Source: Alphaproteobacteria bacterium UBA6411 (GTDB taxonomy: Bacteria > Pseudomonadota > Alphaproteobacteria > CAAGCB01 > CAG-977). From it: 61,819 nucleotides of DNA. How positions within the stretch are numbered: position 1 is the first letter of the stretch; each line of letters opens with the position of its first letter. The notes beneath the pieces were generated by a model that searched no databases, had not been told where the DNA came from, and worked only from the letters and a program-made list of their open reading frames with translations. Positions 25,180 through 33,377 of this stretch are shown here, in pieces. The DNA lies in the NCBI GenBank assembly GCA_002438565.1, contig DJPN01000024.1:16854-78672 (forward strand), given 5' to 3'. The position numbers and the translations under genes are program-made.

Positions 25180-27726
25180 ATGACAGACGCTAACGATAAA
25201 AACAAAGGAACTCCGTTGACTCTTTCCCGTCCCACTTTGGGGCTGAAAAAAACGGTGGACGTGAACCGCGTGCACAGCGTGGCGGGCGGACGCAACAAAT
25301 CCGTTCAAGTCGAAGTGCGCAAAAAGCGTTCTTTCGTAACCGACGCTCACGGTAATATCCAAGGCGTACGTTCCGATTCCTCTTCGGGATTGGACGGTGA
25401 AAAAGCGCATCGTTTGAAAGTTCTGCAGGCGGCGATGAAAGCCGAAGAGGAAGCCAAGGCGAAAGCCGAGGAGGAAGCCCGCCTGCGTGCCGAACGCGAA
25501 GCCAAAGAAGCCGCCGAACGCGCCGCCCGCGAAAAGGCAGAAGCCGATGAAAAAGCCAAACAGGCCGCCGCGGAAGCCGCGAAAAAAGCGGCAGCTCCCG
25601 CTCCTGCTCCTGTGTCCACAGTGAAAAAGCCTGCCGAAGCGCCGCGTCCCGCCAAAAAGTTCGACAAACCCGCCGTCCGTCCGCAACAGCCTTCGATGAG
25701 TCCCGAAGAAGCCGAAGCCGCGGAACAGCACCGCGCCAAGACGGCGTTCAAGCACAAAGAATCGCGCGACGACGACCGCCGTCAAGCCAAACGCGGCGGC
25801 GGAGACGATGACAAATGGCGCGGCGGCCGCAATGTGTCGGCTTTGATGCGCGGCGACGACGAGGAAGGGCGCGGCAGAAGTCTGGCTTCCATCAAACGCG
25901 CCCGCGAAAAGGAACGTCAAAAGATGTTCGGTGCGCCGAAACCCGCCGAAAAAGTTTACCGTGAAGTCGTCATTCCCGAAACCATCACGGTTCAAGAATT
26001 GGCGGCACGTATGAGCGAACGCGGCGCCGATGTGGTCAAAGCGCTGATGAAAATGGGCGTCATGGCGACCATTACGCAAACCATTGACGCGGACATCGCT
26101 CAAATCATTGTTGAAGAAATGGGACACAAAGCCCGCCGCGTCGCCGATGCCGACGTTGAAGAGGGCTTGCGCGACGCCCCTGACGCCGAAGAAACGAAAC
26201 TGCCCCGTCCGCCTGTTGTGACGGTCATGGGACACGTCGACCACGGCAAAACGTCTTTGCTGGATGCGCTGCGTTCGACCGACGTCGCGGGACACGAAGC
26301 GGGCGGCATTACGCAGCACATCGGCGCGTATCAGGTCAAACTGGAAAACGGTCAGCGCGTAACGTTCATCGACACGCCGGGGCACGCCGCTTTTACGGAA
26401 ATGCGCGCCCGCGGTGCGAAAGTTACCGACATTGTTGTTCTGGTGGTTGCGGCGAACGACGGCATTATGCCGCAAACGATTGAAGCGATTACGCATGCGA
26501 AAGCGGCGGGCGTTCCCATCGTTGTCGCGATTAACAAAATCGACGTTCCGGGGGCGAATCCCGAAAAAGTGCGGCAGGATTTGATGCAGCACGGCGTTTT
26601 CGTCGAAAGCATGGGCGGCGATGTTCTGTCCGTTGAAGTGTCGGCAAAAAAACGCATCAATCTGGACAAACTGATTGAAGCCATTTTGTTGCAGGCCGAA
26701 ATTCTGGATTTGAAAGCCAATCCGAACCATTCGGCGGAAGGCGCGATTATCGAAGCCAAAATGGAAAAAGGACGCGGTTCCGTCGCGACCGTTTTGGTTC
26801 AGCGCGGCACGCTGAAACAGGGCGACATCTTTGTCGCGGGCAACAACTGGGGGCGCGTGCGCGCTTTGACGAACGAATACGGTCACCGCGTGGACAGCGC
26901 GACGCCGTCCGTTCCCGTCGAAGTCATCGGTTTCCAAAGCACGCCTTGCGCGGGTGACGACTTCATCGTCGTCGCGAACGAAGACAAAGCGCGTGAAATC
27001 GCGAACTACCGTCAGCGCAAGGAACGCGAAGCCCTGCAGGTCAAGAGCACCCGTTCCGCCGTTGAACAGATGTTCGACAAGATTAAGGCGGGCGAAGTCA
27101 AAGAACTGCCTGTCGTGGTCAAAGCCGACGTTCAAGGCTCCGTCGAAGCGATTACCGCGACCTTGAACAAAATTGCCACCGACAAGGTGCGCGTCCGCGT
27201 TCTGCATGCGGCGGTCGGCGCGATTAACGAATCCGACGTAACGCTGGCGAAAGCGTCCAGCGCGCTGATTATCGGCTTCAACGTCCGCGCGAACACTTTG
27301 GCGCGTACCGCGGCGAAGCGCGACGGCATTGAAATCCGCTATTACTCCGTGATTTACGAAGTCGCCGACGCGGTTCACAACATTCTGGAAGGCATGCTGG
27401 AACCCGAACTGAAAGAAAAGATTTTGGGCTATGCGAAGATTCGCGAAGTCTACAACATCTCGAAGGTCGGCAAAGTCGCGGGCTGCATGGTCAAGGAAGG
27501 CTTGATGAAGCGCGGCGCGAAGGTCCGTCTGCTGCGTTCCAACGTTGTTTACCACACGGGGACTTTGGCTCAGCTGAAACGCTTCAAGGACGATGTCAAG
27601 GAAGTCCGCGAGGGCTACGAATGCGGCATGAGCTTTGAAAACTTCAACGATATTATGGTCGACGATACGGTCGAATGTTACGAAATCGAAGAAGTCGCCG
27701 CCAAACTGGACGACATCCGCGTGTAA
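25180..27726 (+). CDS. infB: Translation initiation factor IF-2
   Basis: This 848-residue GTPase delivers initiator tRNA to the 30S subunit. The N-terminal third is low-complexity Ala/Glu/Lys with heptads (KAEEEAKAKAEEEARLRAE). The G domain starts VTVMGHVDHGKTSLLDALR, with DTPGHAAF, NKID and domains II-IV after it. AGGAAAAGG lies upstream of the ATG. Long antisense frames here are only codon-bias shadows. Confidence 0.97.
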   Translation: MTDANDKNKGTPLTLSRPTLGLKKTVDVNRVHSVAGGRNKSVQVEVRKKRSFVTDAHGNIQGVRSDSSSGLDGEKAHRLKVLQAAMKAEEEAKAKAEEEARLRAEREAKEAAERAAREKAEADEKAKQAAAEAAKKAAAPAPAPVSTVKKPAEAPRPAKKFDKPAVRPQQPSMSPEEAEAAEQHRAKTAFKHKESRDDDRRQAKRGGGDDDKWRGGRNVSALMRGDDEEGRGRSLASIKRAREKERQKMFGAPKPAEKVYREVVIPETITVQELAARMSERGADVVKALMKMGVMATITQTIDADIAQIIVEEMGHKARRVADADVEEGLRDAPDAEETKLPRPPVVTVMGHVDHGKTSLLDALRSTDVAGHEAGGITQHIGAYQVKLENGQRVTFIDTPGHAAFTEMRARGAKVTDIVVLVVAANDGIMPQTIEAITHAKAAGVPIVVAINKIDVPGANPEKVRQDLMQHGVFVESMGGDVLSVEVSAKKRINLDKLIEAILLQAEILDLKANPNHSAEGAIIEAKMEKGRGSVATVLVQRGTLKQGDIFVAGNNWGRVRALTNEYGHRVDSATPSVPVEVIGFQSTPCAGDDFIVVANEDKAREIANYRQRKEREALQVKSTRSAVEQMFDKIKAGEVKELPVVVKADVQGSVEAITATLNKIATDKVRVRVLHAAVGAINESDVTLAKASSALIIGFNVRANTLARTAAKRDGIEIRYYSVIYEVADAVHNILEGMLEPELKEKILGYAKIREVYNISKVGKVAGCMVKEGLMKRGAKVRLLRSNVVYHTGTLAQLKRFKDDVKEVREGYECGMSFENFNDIMVDDTVECYEIEEVAAKLDDIRV

Positions 27727-27738
27727 GGAGCGTTGAGC

Positions 27739-28155
27739 ATGAGGTCGAATTCAAAACCCGCAACACAGCGTCAACTGCGCGTCGGCGAACAGATCCGCCA
27801 CATTCTGGCGGACTGTTTCCAGCGCGGCAACGTGCCGAAAGACTTTTTGGACTGTCCGCCCGTTTCTGTGATGGAAGTCAAAATTTCGCCCGATTTTTCA
27901 TACTGCAAAGCGTACATTTCCGTCCTGTCGATTGAACCCGCGACGGCAACCGATTTGGCAAAAGCGCTGAATAAGCAGGCGGGATTTTTCCGCAAAATCG
28001 TCGGAACGAAAATCCGTCTGCGTCTGACGCCGGAAATTCATTTTCTGGCGGATGGCGCGCAAGAGGAAGCCGACAGAATCGACGCTTTGCTGGCCAGTGA
28101 AAAGGTGCAGCGCGATTTAACGGCGGTACATGACGACGAAGAATCCGATGGTTAA
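27739..28155 (+). CDS. rbfA: Ribosome-binding factor A
   Basis: This 138-residue KH-fold protein works in late 30S maturation. It shows RVGEQIRHILADCFQRG and VSVMEVKISPDFSYCKAYIS, typical of RbfA. The ATG at 27739 has AAGGAG eight bases upstream; a TTG at 27733 is too close to it. In many relatives truB follows; here a HAD phosphatase follows instead. Confidence 0.93.
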   Translation: MRSNSKPATQRQLRVGEQIRHILADCFQRGNVPKDFLDCPPVSVMEVKISPDFSYCKAYISVLSIEPATATDLAKALNKQAGFFRKIVGTKIRLRLTPEIHFLADGAQEEADRIDALLASEKVQRDLTAVHDDEESDG

Positions 28156-28909
28156 AGCGGTCTTTTTCGACATTGACGGAACGCTGGTCAATTACAAAAC
28201 GCATGTGATATGCGATTCGACGCTGACGGCTTTGCGGTCTTTGCGCGCGCAGGGCGTCAAGCTGTTCGTCGCGACGGGCCGCCCGTTGAAAGGAACTGCG
28301 TTTTTAAAGGATATTTTCGACTTTGACGGCTTTTTGGCGCTGACAGGGTCGTATTGCGCGGACAAGGACGGCGTGTTTTTCACCAAAAAAATGTCCATGG
28401 ACACCCGCACCCGCTTTATGGACTATCTGGAATCGCATAATCTGGCGGGCATTATGGAAACGGCGGACAGGTATGTTTACACCGAAATCAACGACCGTGT
28501 GCGCACCGTGATGAACCGCGAACTGCCGCCCGCCGAAAACTGCCGCGAACTGGCGGAGGATGTCTACCAGATGATTGCTTTCGTCGATGCGGACGAACAG
28601 GCTGGCTTGATGGCGCAAATGCACGACTGCACCGCTTTCCGCTGGAGCGACGGAGCAATCGATTTAACGCTGAAAACGGGGGGAAAACGCGCGGGCATTG
28701 CCGCCGTTTTGGAAAAATACGGCATTGACCGCGCCGATACCATGGCGTTCGGAGACGGCGGCAACGATACTGATATGCTGAAATTTGTCGGAACGGGCGT
28801 CGCCATGGGCAATGCCGCGGATGCGGCCAAAGCCGTCGCCGATTATATTGCCGACGATGTGGAACATGACGGTATTTTCAAGGCGCTGAAACATTTCGGC
28901 GAAATTTAA
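28130..28909 (+). CDS. HAD-superfamily (Cof-type) phosphatase
   Basis: This protein of about 255 residues has VFFDIDGTLVNYK (motif I), ATGRP (motif II), an IIB cap domain, a Lys in the LKTGGKRAG region, and FGDGGNDTDMLKFV (motif IV). Cof-type enzymes dephosphorylate sugar phosphates, flavin or pyridoxal phosphate; the substrate is open. The frame overlaps rbfA by 26 bases. An ATG at 28148 (starting MVKAVFFD) would overlap by only 8 and is as likely. Confidence 0.83.
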   Translation: MTTKNPMVKAVFFDIDGTLVNYKTHVICDSTLTALRSLRAQGVKLFVATGRPLKGTAFLKDIFDFDGFLALTGSYCADKDGVFFTKKMSMDTRTRFMDYLESHNLAGIMETADRYVYTEINDRVRTVMNRELPPAENCRELAEDVYQMIAFVDADEQAGLMAQMHDCTAFRWSDGAIDLTLKTGGKRAGIAAVLEKYGIDRADTMAFGDGGNDTDMLKFVGTGVAMGNAADAAKAVADYIADDVEHDGIFKALKHFGEI

Positions 28910-28927
28910 AAACATGCAGAGGGCAGA

Positions 28928-30715
28928 ATGACGCTTTCTTTTATGAAAAAGTTTTCCATCAAACAAAAACTGTTGAATTCGCAGATGATAGCGAACTACC
29001 GCAAGATGTATCCGTATGTCCGCCCGTATTGGATTCGTGCTGTTCTGGCGGTGCTGATAACGCTGCCCATCGGGTCGTTCGACGCGCTGACGGCGTGGAT
29101 TTTAAAGCCGTACATGGACGTTGTTTTGGTGGAAAAACAGGTTCACGCGGTCAGTTTGATGCCTTTGGTGATTGTCATCGGCAGTTTGCTGCAAAGCTTG
29201 TGCAACTACGGCGCGACGTACTTGAACACTTGGGTCGGGCAGAAAATCACCATGGGCATGAAGCGCGATTTGTATAAAAAGCTTTTGTCCTGCGACGCAT
29301 CTTTTTTCGATCACACGTCGTCGGGCGACGTGATTATGCGCTTTTCCACCTGCGCCGAAAGCGCGTGCAGCGGTTTGCTTGCAAACCTGAAGCTGTTCAC
29401 GACGCGCATTTTCTCGTCACTGTCGCTTATCGCCGTTTTGTTCTGGAACAGCTGGCAGCTGTCGATTGTCGCTTTGATTTTCATGTTCGGCGCTTTGCTG
29501 CCTTTGGCGAGCGTGCGCAAACGCATCAAAGGGCTGATGAGCCGTCAAATCGGCGGACAGTCCGCGATTACGACGCATTATAACGAAACGTTCGCGGGCA
29601 ACAGAATCATCGCATCCTACAATTTGCAGGAACGCGAAGAAGCGCGGTTTGACAAAGATTTGCACGACATGTTCAAAATCCAAATCAAAATGGTGCAGAA
29701 AACGGGCGTGCTGTCCCCGCTGATTCACTTCATCGTGTCGCTGGGCATCGCGGGGGCGATTTGGCTGGGCAGTTACTTGATTGTGACGCACCAAATCACC
29801 AGCGGCAACTTTGTGTCGTTCATCGCGGCTTTGCTGATGCTCTATACGCCGATTAAAGGGCTGGGCAACAGCTTTACGTCCGTGCAGATGTCGTTTTTGA
29901 TGATGGATCAAGTGTTTTCGACTTTGGCGAGTGTTCCAGCGATTCGCAACATCGACAACCCCGTTCATATCGACGGCGTGCGCAAGAATATCGAATACAA
30001 GCACGTCGGGTTTGAATACTTGCCGAACCGTCCTGTTTTGAAAGACGTGTCCGCTAAGCTTGAAATCGGCAAGATGTATGCTTTTGTGGGCAATTCGGGC
30101 GGCGGAAAATCGACGTTCGTCAGCTTGCTGCCCCGCTTTTACGACATTCAGCATGGCGAGATTCTGATTGACGGCGTAAACGTCAAAAACATCGACCTGC
30201 ACGATTTGCGCGAAAACATCGCCGTTGTGTTTCAAGATAATTTTCTGTTCAACGGGACAATCCGCGACAATATTCTGCTGGGTAAAACGGACTATACCGA
30301 CGAACAGCTGAACGAAGCGATAAAGGATGCGTGTTTGACGGACTTCATTGCCACTTTGGACAAGGGGCTTGATACGGAAATCGGGGAACGCGGCGTTCTG
30401 CTGTCGGGCGGACAGAAACAGCGCGTCGCGATTGCCCGCGCGTTTATGAAAGACGCGCCGATAGTCATTTTGGACGAAGCAACGTCCGCCCTTGACAACA
30501 AGTCCGAAGCCGTCGTTCAGCAAGCCATTGACAACCTCATGAAAAACCGCACGGTTTTGGTTATCGCACATCGGCTTTCGACGGTGAAAAACGCGGACAG
30601 AATCTTTGTGATTAACGAAGGACGCATTGTCGAACAGGGTTCGCACGAGGAACTCCTCGCCCAGCACGGCGAATACGCCGCTTTGTACGAAATGCAGTTT
30701 AAAACGAAAAAATGA
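28928..30715 (+). CDS. MsbA-like ABC exporter (half transporter)
   Basis: This 595-residue protein has six membrane segments in the first ~330 residues and an ATPase with GNSGGGKST (Walker A), LSGGQKQRVAIARAF (signature) and IVILDEATSALDN (Walker B). It works as a homodimer. The overall form matches the lipid A / multidrug exporters of the MsbA group; lipid flipping is likely but not proven. It starts 18 bases after the HAD gene and is followed by two small membrane proteins. Confidence 0.88.
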   Translation: MTLSFMKKFSIKQKLLNSQMIANYRKMYPYVRPYWIRAVLAVLITLPIGSFDALTAWILKPYMDVVLVEKQVHAVSLMPLVIVIGSLLQSLCNYGATYLNTWVGQKITMGMKRDLYKKLLSCDASFFDHTSSGDVIMRFSTCAESACSGLLANLKLFTTRIFSSLSLIAVLFWNSWQLSIVALIFMFGALLPLASVRKRIKGLMSRQIGGQSAITTHYNETFAGNRIIASYNLQEREEARFDKDLHDMFKIQIKMVQKTGVLSPLIHFIVSLGIAGAIWLGSYLIVTHQITSGNFVSFIAALLMLYTPIKGLGNSFTSVQMSFLMMDQVFSTLASVPAIRNIDNPVHIDGVRKNIEYKHVGFEYLPNRPVLKDVSAKLEIGKMYAFVGNSGGGKSTFVSLLPRFYDIQHGEILIDGVNVKNIDLHDLRENIAVVFQDNFLFNGTIRDNILLGKTDYTDEQLNEAIKDACLTDFIATLDKGLDTEIGERGVLLSGGQKQRVAIARAFMKDAPIVILDEATSALDNKSEAVVQQAIDNLMKNRTVLVIAHRLSTVKNADRIFVINEGRIVEQGSHEELLAQHGEYAALYEMQFKTKK

Positions 30716-30775
30716 TTTGCACGGTTGATTTTTTCCGTGGTTTCTGTCCCTAATAATACAAGGCAGGAGAAACAA

Positions 30776-31081
30776 ATGGCGGACGAAGAGGATTACTCCA
30801 AGCAAAGCTTTGAAAAAATAAAGCAGATGTACGATGAGTTTCATCGCGCACGGCTGCTGGAGTATGTCGAACTGGTCAATTCCCCCAAAAAACTGTTTTG
30901 GCTGAATTTCCTGTCGGGTTTGGCAAAAGGGTTGGGATTGACAATCGGAACGGCAATCGTGCTGACGCTGCTGTTCAAGCTGACGCAGCATTTGATTGCT
31001 TTGAATATTCCGTATTTGACGGTTTGGATTTCCGATTGGATAGGACAGGTTTCCACGCTGTTGAAAGCAACCGGAAAATAA
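30776..31081 (+). CDS. DUF5665-type small membrane protein
   Basis: This 101-residue protein has an acidic N-terminus (MADEEDYSKQSFEKIKQ), then SPKKLFWLNFLSGLAKGLGLTIGTAIVLTLLF, where a basic aromatic patch leads into one membrane helix, and a short amphipathic C-terminus. The pattern fits DUF5665 proteins. The ATG at 30776 has GGCAGGAG upstream; the longer frame from 30725 has none. Function unknown. Confidence 0.7.
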   Translation: MADEEDYSKQSFEKIKQMYDEFHRARLLEYVELVNSPKKLFWLNFLSGLAKGLGLTIGTAIVLTLLFKLTQHLIALNIPYLTVWISDWIGQVSTLLKATGK

Positions 31082-31099
31082 GTGCGAAGGAGATGCGCG

Positions 31100-31879
31100 A
31101 TGACTGTTTTTTCAATGCTTTACAGAGTTTTTTACGATAAAAAACTGGCATCCGAGTTCATTAAAAACGGGCAGGGGCGCGGCGGAAAGGTATTGTTTGT
31201 TTTGGCCGTTTTTGTTGCGCTTTCCATAGCAATCAGAACTTTTTTAACCGTTGACGCTTTAAAAGAGCTGCCTGTTTCGGAAATGACCGAAAATATGCCC
31301 GAAATTGTGTTTGAAAACAATAAAATCGTTTCCCCCGAAAACTATTACGCGTCTTTTTCCGACAAGGAAAACAAAGTCGTTTTTGTTTTCGATACAACGG
31401 ACGCCCCTTATTCTTTATCGGATAAAATCGGCGTTTTCATGCGAAAAGACGCTTTGATTTTTCAAGACAAAAACGAAACGCGCATTTTGTCGTACCAAAA
31501 ACTGCTGAACGGGGAAAATTTAACGCTGACCCGCGCCGTGATGGAGGACTTGTTTCGCAAAATCATAGACTCCCTTCGCAAAGCTTTGCCGCCCGTTTTG
31601 TTTGTGCTGGTTGTGCCTGCTTTGTTTGTGTGGTACATCGTGCTCAGCTATTTTTACGGGGCGATGTCGTATTTGATGACATACGCGCTGCATTTGGAAC
31701 CGGCGTATGACGAACGCATCCGTTTGGCTGTTTTGTCGCTGATGCCGTGGACGGTGCTGAACGCGCTGGCGACGCTGCTGGGCGTCAACATCCGCTTCGG
31801 AGCGGCCAGCGGACTGTTGCTGACATTGATTTATATGTTCTGTTTTTTAAAAGAGGAACGGGAACCGAAAACCGTTTAA
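31100..31879 (+). CDS. DUF1189-like membrane protein
   Basis: This 259-residue protein has an N-terminal membrane helix (residues 30-50), an outside domain of about 100 residues, and three helices near the C-terminus. The topology and the YLMTYALHLEPAYDERIRLA segment resemble DUF1189. AAGGAG precedes the ATG at 31100. Its last four bases overlap the end of the convergent SUKH gene. Function unknown. Confidence 0.62.
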   Translation: MTVFSMLYRVFYDKKLASEFIKNGQGRGGKVLFVLAVFVALSIAIRTFLTVDALKELPVSEMTENMPEIVFENNKIVSPENYYASFSDKENKVVFVFDTTDAPYSLSDKIGVFMRKDALIFQDKNETRILSYQKLLNGENLTLTRAVMEDLFRKIIDSLRKALPPVLFVLVVPALFVWYIVLSYFYGAMSYLMTYALHLEPAYDERIRLAVLSLMPWTVLNALATLLGVNIRFGAASGLLLTLIYMFCFLKEEREPKTV

Positions 31880-32310
31880 AACAGTTCATCCACAAACAGG
31901 TACAACGCTTCGGAAAACGTCGGAAAGGTGCAGCTGTTTGTAAAGTCCAAGCGGTTGATGATGTGGTATTTTTGATCCATGCTGTCGTATACGAACAGTT
32001 CTTCTGCGGCGCGTCCCAACAACAGCTTTCCCTGCATGGGGGCTGCGTTTGAAAATTCCAGATTGGCTTCAATCAACCCCGGCAAGGTGTATCCCTTGGC
32101 GTCGCGGTCGTTGGCGCGCGTGCCGTACAGCTCGACTCCGTTCCAGCTCAGCCCGTCCGTTTGTTTCAGCAAAGCGATGTAATCCAGCGGCAAAGGCGGA
32201 AAACGGTGCGATGCCAAAAGAGAGCTGACAAAACGCAAAGACCGTTCGTCGACAGGCGGGAAAAAGACAGCGCCGTCTTTTTGAATTGTCGTCAGAATTC
32301 GCGTCAGCAT
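31876..32310 (-). CDS. SUKH (SMI1/KNR4, YrhA-like) protein
   Basis: This 144-residue protein matches the SUKH fold: LPLDYIALLKQTDGLSWNG near residue 40, a G-x-x-x-E-L-F-V-Y-D strand (GRAAEELFVYDS) and a short C-terminal helix. SUKH proteins are best known as immunity proteins against nuclease toxins, and some serve as general adaptors. It starts 3 bases after the stop of the HNH-like gene, so the two are translated from one message. That pairing is what one expects of a toxin-immunity pair, but here it sits in a secretion operon. It is the last gene of that operon. Confidence 0.72.
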   Translation of the reverse strand: MLTRILTTIQKDGAVFFPPVDERSLRFVSSLLASHRFPPLPLDYIALLKQTDGLSWNGVELYGTRANDRDAKGYTLPGLIEANLEFSNAAPMQGKLLLGRAAEELFVYDSMDQKYHIINRLDFTNSCTFPTFSEALYLFVDELF

Positions 32311-32313
32311 GAT

Positions 32314-33363
32314 TTATCGTCCCATCATCGAACGTTGAGCTATCATTTCAAAGGTGCTTTCCAAAAAGCCGGCGTAAACGCTTCGGTCATGGCGGGATGT
32401 TCCGCCCGAAGAAATTTCGACTTCGCCCGGTGTGTACACTTTTCCCTTCGGCGAGGGCAAAAACAGCTTCATCGGCTTCAAATTGGGCTGAATCAGCGTC
32501 TGCATGTCAATGAAACGGTGAATTTCATTATGGTACGGATGCGTTTGAATCAAAACCAAGTTTGAAAAGCTGTTCGTGCCGCCGTAATCAAACGGGACGC
32601 GCACATGAATGTTGAAATTTTCGGGAGCTTTGCCTTTTTTGACCAGCTTGATGTCTTCTTCGTCCATTCCGGCCGCAATCAATTCGTTGACATGGTGATA
32701 CCCGACGTACTTTAAAAAGTCGCGGCGCGTGCGCTTGAACGCTTTGCGCAATTCGGACAGCCAATTCGCATCCAGCATGACATAATTGACTTCAATCAGC
32801 TCCATATTCGGCAAGTTCATTTGCGAAAACTGCCATTCCCACAAAGACCGATCCGTGTCGGGATTCCCCGTCGGCGCGGCGGGCATTCCCTGTGCGGGAT
32901 AAGGCTGAGGTCTGGGCGCGTAGGGCTGGGGCGCGGCGGTTTGCTGAGGCGCGTACGGTTGCGGCTGCTGCGGCGCATAGGGTTGGGCGACAGGCTGAGG
33001 CATGTACGGCTGAGGCGCGTACGGCTGCTGCGGCATATACGGCTGAGGCGCGTACGGTTGCGGGGCGACAGGCTGTTGCGGCGCATACGGTTGCGGCTGT
33101 TGAGGCGCGTAAGGCTGAACGACGGGCTGAGGCATATACGGCGGCGGCGCGTACGGCGGCGGCTGAGGAATGGCCAGCGGATCGGGATAGGCGGACGCGG
33201 GGGCTGTCGGCGGCAGCGTTTTGAACATGCGGGCGTCGCGGTAAATCGGCACGGGACGAACGTCGCGGCGCATCGGGGTTGAACCCTGATTCTGCGCTTC
33301 CATGGCCGCATCGCCTCGCGATTTGACGGGGGGCGGAGTTTTTGTTCCGGACCAATCCCACAT
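32314..33363 (-). CDS. Proline-rich protein with HNH-nuclease-like domain (T4SS operon)
   Basis: This 349-residue protein has three parts. Residues 1-65 are polar. Residues 67-160 are a Pro/Gln/Tyr-rich run of QPYAPQ-like units, likely extended. Residues 190-290 resemble an HNH domain: GMDEEDIKLVKKGKAPENF, then NIHVRVPFDYGGTN (251-264), NLVLI (268-272) and HPYHNEIH (275-282). Relatives with nuclease activity read VHHKLPLDDGGTN; here the second His, the expected general base, is Val253. So it may be inactive and structural, as DotN, an HNH-fold protein, is in the Legionella coupling complex. It lies 14 bases after virD4 and 3 bases before the SUKH gene. A secreted effector is the alternative. 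Confidence 0.62.
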   Translation of the reverse strand: MWDWSGTKTPPPVKSRGDAAMEAQNQGSTPMRRDVRPVPIYRDARMFKTLPPTAPASAYPDPLAIPQPPPYAPPPYMPQPVVQPYAPQQPQPYAPQQPVAPQPYAPQPYMPQQPYAPQPYMPQPVAQPYAPQQPQPYAPQQTAAPQPYAPRPQPYPAQGMPAAPTGNPDTDRSLWEWQFSQMNLPNMELIEVNYVMLDANWLSELRKAFKRTRRDFLKYVGYHHVNELIAAGMDEEDIKLVKKGKAPENFNIHVRVPFDYGGTNSFSNLVLIQTHPYHNEIHRFIDMQTLIQPNLKPMKLFLPSPKGKVYTPGEVEISSGGTSRHDRSVYAGFLESTFEMIAQRSMMGR

Positions 33364-33377
33364 GGTTGTTTACCTAA

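Noticed and set aside
25174..27555. 793-codon minus-strand frame opposite infB
   Set aside because: Shadow of IF-2; no ribosome binding site and low-complexity composition mirroring the Ala/Glu/Lys-rich coding strand.
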